Shown: piece after piece, positions 47,941 through 56,198 of the stretch
How positions within the stretch are numbered: position 1 is the stretch's first letter
Layout of the letters: every line of letters begins with the position of its first letter
From: Clostridiales bacterium
Lineage (GTDB): Bacteria > Bacillota > Clostridia > Oscillospirales > Acutalibacteraceae
DNA: 64,000 nucleotides
Reading direction: 5' to 3'
Assembly (NCBI GenBank): GCA_019415945.1
Contig: DXYF01000031.1
Coordinates: 1-64,000 of the forward strand
Translations under genes and position numbers: made by a program
Notes under the pieces: model-generated
Databases searched by the model: none
What the model was told of the DNA's origin: nothing
Seen by the model: only the letters and a program-made list of their open reading frames with translations

Positions 47941-49137
47941 ATGAAAAAATTAATTTCTTTAGTGCTTGCTCTTTTAATGGCTGCATCATTTACAGCCTGT
48001 TCGGGTCAGAGCAGTTCGTCAGATGCATCATCGCAGACTTCTCAAACCGAGCAGACAGCAACCGAACCGCAAAAAGAGGAGCTTGAATGGGTCGATTATG
48101 CTCAGTACAGCCTTGAAGAGGATGTGCCTGTCAAAAATGTTATCCTTATGATAGGCGACGGTATGGGCAAGAATTTAATTGAAGCGTCCGAAATTGTCAA
48201 GGGCGACAAGCTTGTTATGAGCGGTATGCCCTATAAAACCACGGTTACAACATACTCGCAGTCGGTAGAAGACGGATACGAAACCTATACCGACAGTGCG
48301 GCGGCTGCAACTGCAATCAGCACGGGCGTTAAAACCTACAACGGGAACATAGGACTTGACCCTGACGGAAACGAGCTTGAAACAATATGCGAGTATGCAC
48401 AGTCCTACGATATGGAAACAGGACTTGTCGTTCGTCAGGTAGTCAGTCACGCCACTCCTGCGGGAATGGTAGCCCACAACAGTTCAAGGGATAATTATCC
48501 TCAAATACTGCGTGAGATGATACAGTCAAATGTAAATGTTATGTTCGGCGGCGGCTCACAGTATTATCAAAACAAAAAGGTTCAGAACAAAATAGATGAG
48601 TGTGAATACAAATATATTTCAAGCGAAGAAGAGCTTAACGCTCTCACAAAAGATGACGACAAGGTGCTTGGAATGTTTGCATACGACAATATGGGTGCCG
48701 CGGATATGTCGCCGTCTTTAAAGACGATGACTTCAAAGGCTCTTGAAATGCTTGATAACGATAACGGATTTTTCCTCATGGTTGAGGGCAGCAATATTGA
48801 TACATACGAACACGAAAGCGATATGAAATCAACTCTTGAACAAATGCAGAGCTTTGATCAGACGGTTGACTATGTTCTGAGCTGGGCAGATGACAATCCG
48901 GGAACGCTTGTTATTGTAACGGCAGACCACGAAACAGGCGGCTTGGAGCTAAAGGACGGTATTACGGCTGACGAAATTAACGACAGCTGCTTTACATCTG
49001 ACGGAAAACACACAAACGCCGATGTTTGGCTTATGGCAAGCGGAGCACAGTCTGCACAGCTTTGCGAAAAAGACCTGATAGACAATACGGATATTGCAAA
49101 ATATATGCGTAAAGTTATTGCCGACGCCCGTGATTAA
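47941..49137 (+). CDS. Alkaline phosphatase, lipid-anchored
   Basis: A 398-residue PhoA-type alkaline phosphatase. Signal peptide ends ASFTAC (C20), then a Ser/Gln/Thr linker, so it is tethered outside the membrane. Metal and catalytic sites: VILMIGDGMGKN (D73), the nucleophile segment YTDSAAAATAISTG with S119, and TADHETGG. The C-terminal KHTNADVWLMASG supplies another zinc histidine. It is about 50-80 residues shorter than E. coli PhoA, within range for Gram-positive forms. It releases phosphate from organic monoesters. GGGAGAGAG lies before the ATG; a terminator follows. Confidence 0.93.
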   Translation: MKKLISLVLALLMAASFTACSGQSSSSDASSQTSQTEQTATEPQKEELEWVDYAQYSLEEDVPVKNVILMIGDGMGKNLIEASEIVKGDKLVMSGMPYKTTVTTYSQSVEDGYETYTDSAAAATAISTGVKTYNGNIGLDPDGNELETICEYAQSYDMETGLVVRQVVSHATPAGMVAHNSSRDNYPQILREMIQSNVNVMFGGGSQYYQNKKVQNKIDECEYKYISSEEELNALTKDDDKVLGMFAYDNMGAADMSPSLKTMTSKALEMLDNDNGFFLMVEGSNIDTYEHESDMKSTLEQMQSFDQTVDYVLSWADDNPGTLVIVTADHETGGLELKDGITADEINDSCFTSDGKHTNADVWLMASGAQSAQLCEKDLIDNTDIAKYMRKVIADARD

Positions 49138-49188
49138 TTAAAAAATAGAGATTTGAGCTTTAAATAATAATAACAGCAAAATAACAGC

Positions 49189-49237
49189 AAAAGGTGCCGC
49201 CGCATTTTAAGAATATGCGGCAACACCTTTTATTTTT
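49189..49237 (+). terminator. Terminator after alkaline phosphatase gene
   Basis: AAAAGGTG/CACCTTTT outer stem and GCCGCAT/ATGCGGC inner stem separated by small internal loops (49189-49231), then TATTTTTTT. Confidence 0.85.
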
Positions 49238-49318
49238 TTAAAACAATTCAGTTATATCATTAACGATCAATCTAAATTTTGTGGTAGAAGTTCGCTTACG
49301 AAATCCTTGAATTGAGGA

Positions 49319-50770
49319 TTACTCAAGCTCGACAAGTGATTTTTGTATCATAGTTGCGTCCGCAACGCTTACTCTGCCGTCACGGTCAATATCGGCAATC
49401 TGAATTTGTTCGTTTGTAAAATCTGTTATACCGGCAAGATAGCTTTGAATTCGTGTAGCATCGACAACAGAAAGGATTCCGTCGTCACTGACATCGCCGT
49501 ATAGCTTGCCTTTTTCAACTGTAAATTTTATTACATTACTTTTTTTATAACTGAATTTGTTGTAAGAATCAACATAAATTTCATAATAACCTTCAGGCAG
49601 TCTTAACGAGTATTCGGTTTGTGTTAAATTCCACACATCTTTATAGGCGGTTAGATTATCGGGTGTGCCTGTTTTTATTCTGAGGTTATAGCCCGTTGCG
49701 TTTGAAGCCTCCGTCCAGCTTATTTTTGTGTCGCTGTTTGAGTCCGAATACTCGGCGTTTATAACGCTGCTGCCCGCAGGTTCAAATGTGTAAATAGCAA
49801 AATTCTGAGCCGCCGTATTGTTATATGTCCAAAGCTGTATATTCGTGCCGTAGTTATTATATCCTCCCTGCACATCCAAAACCTTGTCGCAGAGCTTTGG
49901 CCTTAAAACATATTCTCCGCTCCACCTGCCGTATATATACCACTTTTGTGCGTCATGTCCCCAGTACGGATATGTGCCTATGTTTGTGCCGTCAGCTGTT
50001 TGGGCATTTGTTACGTCGAGAGCATTGTTGCTTTGACAGTTATATATTACATAGCTTCCGTCCGACTGCCTTTCAAACCGCCAAACATCAGAACCGTCTT
50101 TTACTTCGTTCTGATTTACAAGCTGAACATTTCCGTCAACTTCACCGAGGTGAATCCATGTATCGGTCTTTATAATGGCACCGTAAACAGTTGTGCCGAT
50201 GTTAACAGGCGTCATAGATGCATACCATTTCATAACTCTGTCGTATTCGGAATAGTGAAAGTAAGTATAGGAGCTTTCAGGCATAATGATCCGTCTGCCG
50301 ACAGCCGCACTTGTATAAGCTGTGTTCCATGCGTTTTGTTCTATTAGTGTTACCGTATTGCCCGATACTGCCTTAACGATTGCCCAGTGATTCGGTCCTC
50401 TTGCTATATCTCCCACAACAGGAGTTGAGGTTTCATAAAAATATCCCCCGCCGTATAAAACTTTCGGTACCGCACCGTTGTACATATTGTAAACGCCCGT
50501 GCCGTAAACACTGTCGTAAAATCTTTTTACAAATGCCGCACAGCAGTAAGTATCGTTTGAGTCATAATTACCGATTTGATTTCTCGGAGCATATACCGAA
50601 TTAACCTGCACCCCTGCAAAATTAATAGAGTCAACTACCTGCCCCTGATACGATATGTAAGTGTATGTGCAGTTCCAGTCTATTGCCGCAAATACCGTGT
50701 TAGACGAAATGCCGAACAAGAGCATTACCGCAAGGATAAAGCATAAAATTTTTGCCTTTATTTTCTTCAT
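49319..50770 (-). CDS. Secreted CHAP-type amidase with ricin-lectin and dockerin modules
   Basis: A 483-residue exported protein. Signal peptide ends NTVFA (about residue 28). The first domain is CHAP-like, with cysteine C76 or C77 in DTYCCAAFVKRFYD and H128 in GPNHWAIVKAV, suggesting a peptidoglycan amidase or endopeptidase. Next come ricin-type beta-trefoil repeats with QxW motifs (AQKWYIYG, AQNFAIY), an Fn3-like segment (about 340-420), and a C-terminal dockerin (GDVSDDGILSVVDATRIQSYL, DIDRDGRVSVADATMIQ). I start at the ATG at 50770, where AAGGAG lies 8 nt upstream. It would sit on a cohesin scaffold and act on cell wall or glycan-rich material; target is inference. Confidence 0.88.
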   Translation of the reverse strand: MKKIKAKILCFILAVMLLFGISSNTVFAAIDWNCTYTYISYQGQVVDSINFAGVQVNSVYAPRNQIGNYDSNDTYCCAAFVKRFYDSVYGTGVYNMYNGAVPKVLYGGGYFYETSTPVVGDIARGPNHWAIVKAVSGNTVTLIEQNAWNTAYTSAAVGRRIIMPESSYTYFHYSEYDRVMKWYASMTPVNIGTTVYGAIIKTDTWIHLGEVDGNVQLVNQNEVKDGSDVWRFERQSDGSYVIYNCQSNNALDVTNAQTADGTNIGTYPYWGHDAQKWYIYGRWSGEYVLRPKLCDKVLDVQGGYNNYGTNIQLWTYNNTAAQNFAIYTFEPAGSSVINAEYSDSNSDTKISWTEASNATGYNLRIKTGTPDNLTAYKDVWNLTQTEYSLRLPEGYYEIYVDSYNKFSYKKSNVIKFTVEKGKLYGDVSDDGILSVVDATRIQSYLAGITDFTNEQIQIADIDRDGRVSVADATMIQKSLVELE

Positions 50771-50908
50771 ACTACTCACTCCTTATATTTAATCAGTACA
50801 AAGCTTACCGCAATATTTTATACCATCCGATGCCGTGGCGGTCAATCAGTTAACATAGTCAGTACAAAGTGATGAAAGAAAAAATTCGCTCGGTACAGTA
50901 TAAGAAAA

Positions 50909-50942
50909 GCAAAACAGACCGTCTCCCGACGGTCTGTTTTGC
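50909..50942. terminator. Perfect 15-bp hairpin, bidirectional terminator
   Basis: GCAAAACAGACCGTC/GACGGTCTGTTTTGC (50909-50923 with 50928-50942, loop TCCC). It lies upstream of the CHAP gene, with no gene immediately on its right on either strand, so the transcript it ends is unclear. Confidence 0.8.
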
Positions 50943-50957
50943 GATTGTGTGTTTTAT

Positions 50958-50991
50958 GAAAATGAATGTTCAAAGTGAGCATTTCATTTTC
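50958..50991. other. Second inverted repeat in the 50.8-51.3 kb gap
   Basis: GAAAATGAA/TTCATTTTC (50958-50966 with 50983-50991). The remaining sequence up to 51300 is AT-rich and holds no gene, tRNA or repeat that I can support. Confidence 0.5.
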
Positions 50992-51302
50992 GTATATTAT
51001 ACTATTTTTTCACATCTATTTCAAGCAAAATGAACCGATTTGGTTTTTTTTATAGTTGAAATGACAATGTGTACAATATTTCGCTTTGATTTTTGTGCAA
51101 CATTTTTTTGATTGGCGGTTAAAACACTTGTTTTAATTAATTTTTAAATTTGCCGATTAAACAAATAGTACAAAATTTCTATTGCTGCCATATACGGTTA
51201 TTGTACATACATTGCGTTAAATTGATTTGTTTTTATAAAATTGCACTACGATATTTATATTTACTGATACCTAATAATTTTTTGTAAAAATGATAAGCAT
51301 AG

Positions 51303-51329
51303 TCCATACAATGACACAATGAGTATGGA
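51303..51329. promoter_or_regulatory. Inverted repeat just upstream of the LexA-box promoter
   Basis: TCCATAC (51303-51309) and GTATGGA (51323-51329), centred about 20 nt upstream of the -35 box at 51333. The place suits an activator or a second repressor. Confidence 0.45.
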
Positions 51330-51332
51330 TTT

Positions 51333-51361
51333 TTGAAAAAATCGAACATTCGTTCTATAAT
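51333..51361 (+). promoter_or_regulatory. Promoter with LexA-type SOS box
   Basis: TTGAAA (51333-51338), 17-nt spacer, TATAAT (51356-51361). The spacer ends in CGAACATTCGTTCT (51343-51356), whose core GAAC-ATTC-GTTC (51344-51355) exactly fits the Gram-positive LexA pattern GAACNNNNGTTC and abuts the -10. LexA binding there would repress the downstream pair until DNA damage. Transcription would start near 51368. Confidence 0.72.
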
Positions 51362-51400
51362 CTATTGCAAAACACAGTTTTTCAAAATATAATTAAATTA

Positions 51401-51444
51401 GGCAGTTTCCAATATCTGCCACAAACAGAGTGCCCCGTCTGTTT
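51401..51444 (+). promoter_or_regulatory. Two leader hairpins before the sigma-like cassette
   Basis: GGCAG/CTGCC (51401-51405 with 51416-51420) and AAACAGA/TCTGTTT (51423-51429 with 51438-51444, loop GTGCCCCG). They sit in the 5' leader about 20 nt before the GGAGG and could protect the mRNA or affect translation. Confidence 0.5.
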
Positions 51445-51477
51445 AAAGAATAACGAATGATGCGGAGGAAAAAAATA

Positions 51478-51684
51478 ATGAATTATTTTGATTGGTCACA
51501 AGAATACAACAACACGGCGGCAGAGCTTGCTAATGTTATAGAGCGGCTGAAGGCAAAGCGCAGGGGCTTGTCAAAAGTCGAAAAAAAAGAACTTAATATA
51601 AAAATCGCGAAATATAAAATATATTACAACGAGTGTGTACAAATTGCCGACCATTTACTTGCAAGGCACAAAGGAGCTGCTTAA
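51478..51684 (+). CDS. Small basic helical protein preceding sigma-like gene
   Basis: A 68-residue protein, MNYFDWSQEYNNTAAELANV then charged helices with KAKRRGLSKVEKKELNIKIAKYKIYY, ending LLARHKGAA. It looks like a short coiled coil and matches no enzyme motif. I use the ATG at 51478, with GGAGG about 9 nt upstream; an in-frame ATG at 51457 precedes that site. It is followed without a gap by the sigma-like gene, so the two are one unit behind the LexA-box promoter. It may bind or modulate its partner; that is a guess. Confidence 0.75.
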   Translation: MNYFDWSQEYNNTAAELANVIERLKAKRRGLSKVEKKELNIKIAKYKIYYNECVQIADHLLARHKGAA

Positions 51685-51990
51685 TTGAAGACAAAAATAA
51701 TACATCTCAACAATAAAAACACAAACAAAATTTTTTTCAGAGATTATTCGGTTGACAGAACCGACAACGCGGACAAAATTAAGATAATGAAAGAAATCCT
51801 GTCAAAGGCTATATCCTCAGAGCTTACTCAAATGCAGAGAGTTTGCCTTGTTGAACATTACATAAACCAGAAAAAGCAAAAGCAAATTGCAGAAGAGCTC
51901 GGTCTAAACGCATCGACCGTTTCGAGGCATATTGCATCAGCACGGCGAAAACTGCAAAATATTGCGTCGTACTATTTGAATACTGCCTGA
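51685..51990 (+). CDS. Sigma-70 region 4-like helix-turn-helix protein
   Basis: A 101-residue protein whose C-terminal half is a sigma region 4 / LuxR-like HTH: ELTQMQRVCLVEHYINQKKQKQ, then IAEELGLNASTVSRHIASARRKL. The first 35 residues do not resemble sigma region 2, so it is either a minimal sigma-like factor or a stand-alone HTH regulator. Start is TTG with AAGGAG 8 nt upstream, and the codon directly follows the stop of the small helical gene. A strong hairpin terminator follows. Its target genes are unknown. Confidence 0.85.
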   Translation: MKTKIIHLNNKNTNKIFFRDYSVDRTDNADKIKIMKEILSKAISSELTQMQRVCLVEHYINQKKQKQIAEELGLNASTVSRHIASARRKLQNIASYYLNTA

Positions 51991-52010
51991 TAAAAACTGA
52001 ATAATAACAG

Positions 52011-52060
52011 CAAAAGCTGTCTTAATTTCGGATAAACGATTTTAAGACAGCTTTTGTTTT
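52011..52060. terminator. Terminator between sigma-like cassette and cysK
   Basis: Perfect 15-bp stem CAAAAGCTGTCTTAA/TTAAGACAGCTTTTG (52011-52025 with 52042-52056) followed by TTTTA; usable on both strands. Confidence 0.92.
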
Positions 52061-52100
52061 ACCAACATAATTAATTTTATCTTACGAAAATTTATCTTAA

Positions 52101-53027
52101 TCAAAAAATTCCTGTGGAAAGGTAACGCTCGCCAGTGTCGGGGAAGATTACAACAATATTCTTGCCGATGTTTTCTTCTCTTTTTGCAAGCTCAAGAGCT
52201 GCCCACAGTGCAGCTCCCGATGAAATTCCAACCAAAATTCCCTCTGTTTTTGCCACCTCGTTGGTAGTTTCCATGGCGGCGTCGTTAGGAACTGTTATGA
52301 TTTCGTCATATATTTCGGTATCAAGCGTTTTCGGCACAAAGCCTGCTCCGATTCCCTGAATTTTGTGAGCTCCCGAATATCCTTTTGAAAGGACGGGGGA
52401 GCTTTCCGGCTCAACTGCTATTACCTTGACATCGAGATTTTTTGACTTGAGATATTTTCCCGCTCCGCTAAGCGTGCCGCCTGTGCCTGCTCCTGCTACA
52501 AAAATGTCGACCTTGCCCTCGCAGTCCTCCCAAATTTCAGGACCCGTTGTGTTAAAATGCACTTCGGGATTTGCAGGGTTTACAAACTGACCCAATATTA
52601 CCGAACCGTCTATCTCATTTTTAAGTTCTTCCGCTTTCTCTATGGCACCGCTCATGCCCTTGCTTCCGTCAGTAAGTACAATTTCTGCACCGTAGGCTTT
52701 CAGCAAATTTCTTCTCTCAATGCTCATAGTTTCAGGCATCGTGAGAATCGTTTTGTATCCCCTCGCCGTGGCAACCGAGGCAATTCCTATTCCCGTGTTG
52801 CCCGATGTAGGCTCAATAATTGTTGCTCCCTCTTTAAGTATCCCTTTTTTCTCGGCGTCTTCTATCATTGCTTTTGCAACTCTGTCCTTAACGCTTCCTG
52901 CGGGATTAAAGTATTCAAGCTTTGCAATCACAGATGAGTTTAAGGAGTGCTTTTTTTCAATATTTTTAAGTTCAATAAGGGGCGTACCGCCGATAAGCTC
53001 CGTTACGCTTTTATAAATTTTTGACAT
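52101..53027 (-). CDS. cysK: Cysteine synthase A (O-acetylserine sulfhydrylase)
   Basis: PLP enzyme that makes cysteine from O-acetylserine and sulfide. The 308-residue protein has the PLP lysine K47 in [14 protein letters not shown], the substrate loop [11 protein letters not shown], the phosphate cradle [12 protein letters not shown] and [10 protein letters not shown]. It lies 21 nt after the metY-type gene, in one operon, so the cell can assimilate sulfide into both cysteine and homocysteine here. No serine acetyltransferase gene is adjacent. Confidence 0.96.
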   Translation of the reverse strand: MSKIYKSVTELIGGTPLIELKNIEKKHSLNSSVIAKLEYFNPAGSVKDRVAKAMIEDAEKKGILKEGATIIEPTSGNTGIGIASVATARGYKTILTMPETMSIERRNLLKAYGAEIVLTDGSKGMSGAIEKAEELKNEIDGSVILGQFVNPANPEVHFNTTGPEIWEDCEGKVDIFVAGAGTGGTLSGAGKYLKSKNLDVKVIAVEPESSPVLSKGYSGAHKIQGIGAGFVPKTLDTEIYDEIITVPNDAAMETTNEVAKTEGILVGISSGAALWAALELAKREENIGKNIVVIFPDTGERYLSTGIF

Positions 53028-53048
53028 ACATATCAGCCTTTCCCATGT

Positions 53049-54344
53049 TTAAATTGCATTAAATGCTTCTTTGAGGTCGTATAAAATATCCTCAATGTTT
53101 TCTGTTCCGATTGACAGCCTGATTGTGTTTGGTTTAATACCCTGCTGTAACAGCTCTTCCTCGTTAAGCTGGGAGTGGGTGGTTGACGCAGGATGAATTG
53201 CCAGCGATTTTACATCGGCAACATTTGCGAGCAAAGAAAAAATTTCAAGATTATCAATAAACTTCTTTGCGTCGTCGGCAGTTCCCTTTATTTCAAAAGT
53301 AAATATTGAGCCTGCACCTTTTTTGAAATATTTTTTGTACAGAGCATTGTATTTGCTGTCAGCCAGCGACGGGTGGTTAACATTTTGAACCTTTGGATGC
53401 TTTTTTAAAAATTCCACCACTTTCAGTGCGTTTTCAATATGCCGCTCAACTCTAAGTGAAAGCGTTTCAAATCCCTGCAAAAATATAAATGCATGGAACG
53501 GCGAAACGGCTGCACCTGTATCACGAAGAAGTGTCGCACGGATATATGTTACAAAAGCCGAATCGGGAGCCGCTTTTGTAAATACAGCACCGTGGTAAGA
53601 CTCGTTAGGCTTTGAAAGCTGAGGGAATTTTCCCGAAGCGTCCCAATCAAATTTTCCGCTTTCAATAATTACACCGCCGAGTGCGGTTCCGTGACCTCCG
53701 ATGAATTTAGTTGCCGAATGAATTACAATATCTGTCCCGAAATCAAAAGGTCTTAAAAGATAAGGCGTTGCAAAGGTGCTGTCAACAACAAGCGGAATGT
53801 TGTGTGAATGTGCGATTTTCGCCGCCTTTTCAAAGTCAATAATATTGCAGTTTGGGTTGCCCAAAGCCTCTATATATATCGCCTTGGTATTGCCGTCAAC
53901 AGCATTTTCAAATGCATTTTCCTCATCAGGGTCAACAAAAATTGTTTTGATTCCGTAAGAGGGGAGAGTATGCTCAAGCAGATTGTATGAACCGCCGTAG
54001 ATTGTCTTGGCAGCCACAATATTGTCACCCGCCTTTGCAAGTGCCTGAATTGTATATGTAACAGCTGCGGCACCCGAAGATACGGCAAGTGCAGCCGAAC
54101 CTCCCTCAAGAGCTGCAATTCGTTTTTCAAAAATCTCCTGAGTAGGATTTGTAAGTCTGCCGTAAATATTTCCGCTTGCCTTTAGTGCAAACCTGTCCTC
54201 AGCGTCCTGACAATTATTAAAAACATAAGAGGTAGTTGCATAAATCGGAACGGCTCTTGCATCGGTTGCGGGGTCGGGCTGTTCCTGACCTGCGTGCAGC
54301 TGGAGAGTTTCAAACTGTAGTTTTCTATCGCTTAGTTTACTCAT
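53049..54344 (-). CDS. metY: O-acetylhomoserine sulfhydrylase (MetY type)
   Basis: A 431-residue Cys/Met-metabolism PLP enzyme. Length and sequence (FETLQLHAGQEQPDPATDARAVPIYATTSYVF, YGRLTNPTQEIFEKRIAALEGG) fit O-acetylhomoserine aminocarboxypropyltransferase, which makes homocysteine from O-acetylhomoserine and sulfide. PLP lysine is K213 in IHSATKFIGGHGT. It is longer than cystathionine synthases, supporting MetY. It lies upstream of cysK and downstream of the Rrf2 gene, with its own promoter and an inverted-repeat operator candidate. Confidence 0.93.
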   Translation of the reverse strand: MSKLSDRKLQFETLQLHAGQEQPDPATDARAVPIYATTSYVFNNCQDAEDRFALKASGNIYGRLTNPTQEIFEKRIAALEGGSAALAVSSGAAAVTYTIQALAKAGDNIVAAKTIYGGSYNLLEHTLPSYGIKTIFVDPDEENAFENAVDGNTKAIYIEALGNPNCNIIDFEKAAKIAHSHNIPLVVDSTFATPYLLRPFDFGTDIVIHSATKFIGGHGTALGGVIIESGKFDWDASGKFPQLSKPNESYHGAVFTKAAPDSAFVTYIRATLLRDTGAAVSPFHAFIFLQGFETLSLRVERHIENALKVVEFLKKHPKVQNVNHPSLADSKYNALYKKYFKKGAGSIFTFEIKGTADDAKKFIDNLEIFSLLANVADVKSLAIHPASTTHSQLNEEELLQQGIKPNTIRLSIGTENIEDILYDLKEAFNAI

Positions 54345-54367
54345 ATTTAGGACCTCATTTCACATAT

Positions 54368-54430
54368 TTCCTATAAGAATAGTAGGAATTATTTTTACAT
54401 ACATAATACCACACTATTTTTATTTGTCAA
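54368..54430 (-). promoter_or_regulatory. Promoter and probable Rrf2 operator of metY-cysK
   Basis: Minus strand TTGACA (54425-54430), 16-nt spacer, TATTAT (54403-54408). Just downstream of the predicted start lies the inverted repeat TTCCTA-TAAGAATAG-TAGGAA (54368-54388), a good road-block operator for the Rrf2 protein encoded next door. Confidence 0.65.
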
Positions 54431-54485
54431 TAGAAATTTCAGGAATTAAACTATGACAATTATAAAACAAAACATATTCTCCGTT

Positions 54486-54911
54486 TTATATTATGTAGTT
54501 GTCTGCACCCATGTTCACAATATCGGCAATGGTTATGTTGTCAACAACATCACAAACAGCTTTATACAGTTTTTTCCATACAAAAATTGTACAGCAGTCA
54601 TATTTTCGCGGACACTCATTAAATTCTACCTCTACACAGGCAACAGGTGCAAGGCTTCCCTCCGTAAGACGAAGAATCATACCAACGGTGTAGTCCTTAG
54701 GGTTTTGAGCGAGGCGGTAACCTCCGTTTGAGCCTCTTGTGCTTATGACATACCCTGACTTTGTCAGCAGGGGGATAATTTGTTCAAGGTATTTCAAAGA
54801 TAAGTTTTGACGCTTTGCCACATCCTTTAAAGAAATATTTTCACCTGTATTATTCTGAGCAAGGTCAACCATCAATCGGACAGCGTATCTCCCTTTTGTT
54901 GAAATTTTCAT
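54486..54911 (-). CDS. Rrf2 family transcriptional regulator
   Basis: A 141-residue Rrf2 protein: MKISTKGRYAVRLMVDLA, winged HTH with SLKYLEQIIPLLTKSGYV and wing STRGSNGGYRLA. It has cysteines at 92, 100, 106 and 107, near the positions of the Fe-S ligands of IscR (92, 98, 104), whereas the cysteine-metabolism repressor CymR lacks that set. Placed before metY-cysK, it most likely controls sulfur assimilation, perhaps with an Fe-S or redox input. AGGGTGA lies before the ATG. Confidence 0.9.
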   Translation of the reverse strand: MKISTKGRYAVRLMVDLAQNNTGENISLKDVAKRQNLSLKYLEQIIPLLTKSGYVISTRGSNGGYRLAQNPKDYTVGMILRLTEGSLAPVACVEVEFNECPRKYDCCTIFVWKKLYKAVCDVVDNITIADIVNMGADNYII

Positions 54912-54948
54912 ATAATCACCCTATATCATATAAGCTTACTATGAATTT

Positions 54949-54977
54949 AGAATATCATAATACATTTAAAGTGTCAA
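54949..54977 (-). promoter_or_regulatory. Promoter of the Rrf2 gene
   Basis: Minus strand TTGACA (54972-54977), 17-nt spacer, TATTCT (54949-54954). It abuts the stop of the AEC transporter gene, so the regulator has its own transcript. Confidence 0.6.
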
Positions 54978-55910
54978 TCACGCAAATCCAAAAATAAAAA
55001 ACAACGACGGAATTGTAATTATTGAGCATAGCTGAGAAACAAGTGCCATACTTGCTCCGGTTTCGGGGTTTTCTCCGTATGCCGAGGGGATAATAACCGT
55101 GTTTAATCCAAGCGGCATTGCGTGAGCACAAAGCGTTGCAACTATTATTTCCTGCGGTGCTTTAATGAGCGTCAGAAACAACACAATTACGCTTGGCAGG
55201 GCTACAAGTCTTATACCTGCAACGATATAAGTCTGCGGGTGCTTAAACAAATCCCTGAGGTTATATCCTCCTATTACAAAGCCTGTCAAAATCATGGCGA
55301 CAGGTGCCATGCAATTCGCCGCAGAAGAAATTACGGTTGAAGCAAGTTCGTTTTTCGGCACCGAAAGCAATCCGAGTGCCGCTCCGATAAACAATGACAC
55401 AAATATCGGATTTAAAAAGGTTTTAACCGAAAACAGTTTTTGGCTGTTCGGCACAAGCCATGCAATTCCTACCGAATAGGTAAAAAGATTCAGCGGAAGA
55501 GTAAACATAAGATAATCAAAAAGTTCAATGCTGTTATCGCCGTAAATTCCCGATACCATCGCTGTTCCCACAAACCCGAAATTTGAAAAAGAAATTGAGT
55601 ATCTGTAAATTTTTTGCAGATATTCTGTTTTTCCGATATAACGGCTTACTATAAAGGCTGTCAAAATACAAAAAGCAAGAATTCCAATGCTGTAGGCGAT
55701 AAAAATCCATTTTTCCGTTATATTTTTGATCGTGCAGTTTGTCCAAAATGTGTTTATAACTACCGCCGGCATAAAAATACTGTTTTCAATTCTTGAGAAA
55801 ACCCTGCCGGTTTCTCTCGGTAAAAAATTAAGTCTGCATAAAATAAATCCGATTATAATAAAGGAGAACAGCACAGAAATCTGAAAAATTACCGATGAAA
55901 ATATATTCAT
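54978..55910 (-). CDS. AEC (auxin efflux carrier) family transporter
   Basis: A 310-residue membrane protein with about ten helices in two inverted halves, the BASS/AEC architecture. Conserved parts include ENSIFMPAVVINTFW, SNFGFVGTAMVSGIYG and the later HAMPLGLNTVIIPSAYGENPETGASMALVSQL. Bacterial members move malate, other carboxylates or amino acids; the substrate cannot be read here. Single gene on the minus strand between two hairpins and the Rrf2 promoter. Confidence 0.9.
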   Translation of the reverse strand: MNIFSSVIFQISVLFSFIIIGFILCRLNFLPRETGRVFSRIENSIFMPAVVINTFWTNCTIKNITEKWIFIAYSIGILAFCILTAFIVSRYIGKTEYLQKIYRYSISFSNFGFVGTAMVSGIYGDNSIELFDYLMFTLPLNLFTYSVGIAWLVPNSQKLFSVKTFLNPIFVSLFIGAALGLLSVPKNELASTVISSAANCMAPVAMILTGFVIGGYNLRDLFKHPQTYIVAGIRLVALPSVIVLFLTLIKAPQEIIVATLCAHAMPLGLNTVIIPSAYGENPETGASMALVSQLCSIITIPSLFFIFGFA

Positions 55911-55989
55911 TGCATTGCCTCCTGTTAAATGAATATGTATATGTGCTTTAACTCGTTACGCAGTCATAGGCCTGTTTTGCACAAAATGC

Positions 55990-56018
55990 TTTTCTGCAAG
56001 TGCAGGCGTTGCAGAAAA
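55990..56018. terminator. Hairpin upstream of the AEC gene
   Basis: Perfect 10-bp stem TTTTCTGCAA/TTGCAGAAAA (55990-55999 with 56009-56018). It could end the CNNM transcript arriving on the minus strand. Confidence 0.6.
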
Positions 56019-56116
56019 ATATAAAAACATACTCATAGTGTAACCGCATATCAGATATTTATTAATTATTTATTGTCAGACGGTAATAATGCCAAAGCTT
56101 TTTAAAACAAAAATAG

Positions 56117-56148
56117 CATCGTGCCTTTTGTTTTGGGCACGATGCTCT
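56117..56148. terminator. Terminator after the CNNM/CBS gene
   Basis: 11-bp stem AGCATCGTGCC/GGCACGATGCT (56117-56127 with 56138-56148); the minus-strand continuation is ATTTTTGTTTT. Confidence 0.85.
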
Positions 56149-56198
56149 GATAATCAAATATACAGTTTAAAAAAATAACCGAGAATAATGCAGGTGAA

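Noticed and set aside
50780..51300. Hidden small gene or RNA in the 0.5-kb gap
   Set aside because: Sequence is AT-rich with frequent stops in all frames; beyond two hairpins nothing could be supported.
54345..54485. SAM (S-box) riboswitch before metY
   Set aside because: The leader is too short and lacks the conserved four-way structure; an inverted-repeat operator explains the region better.
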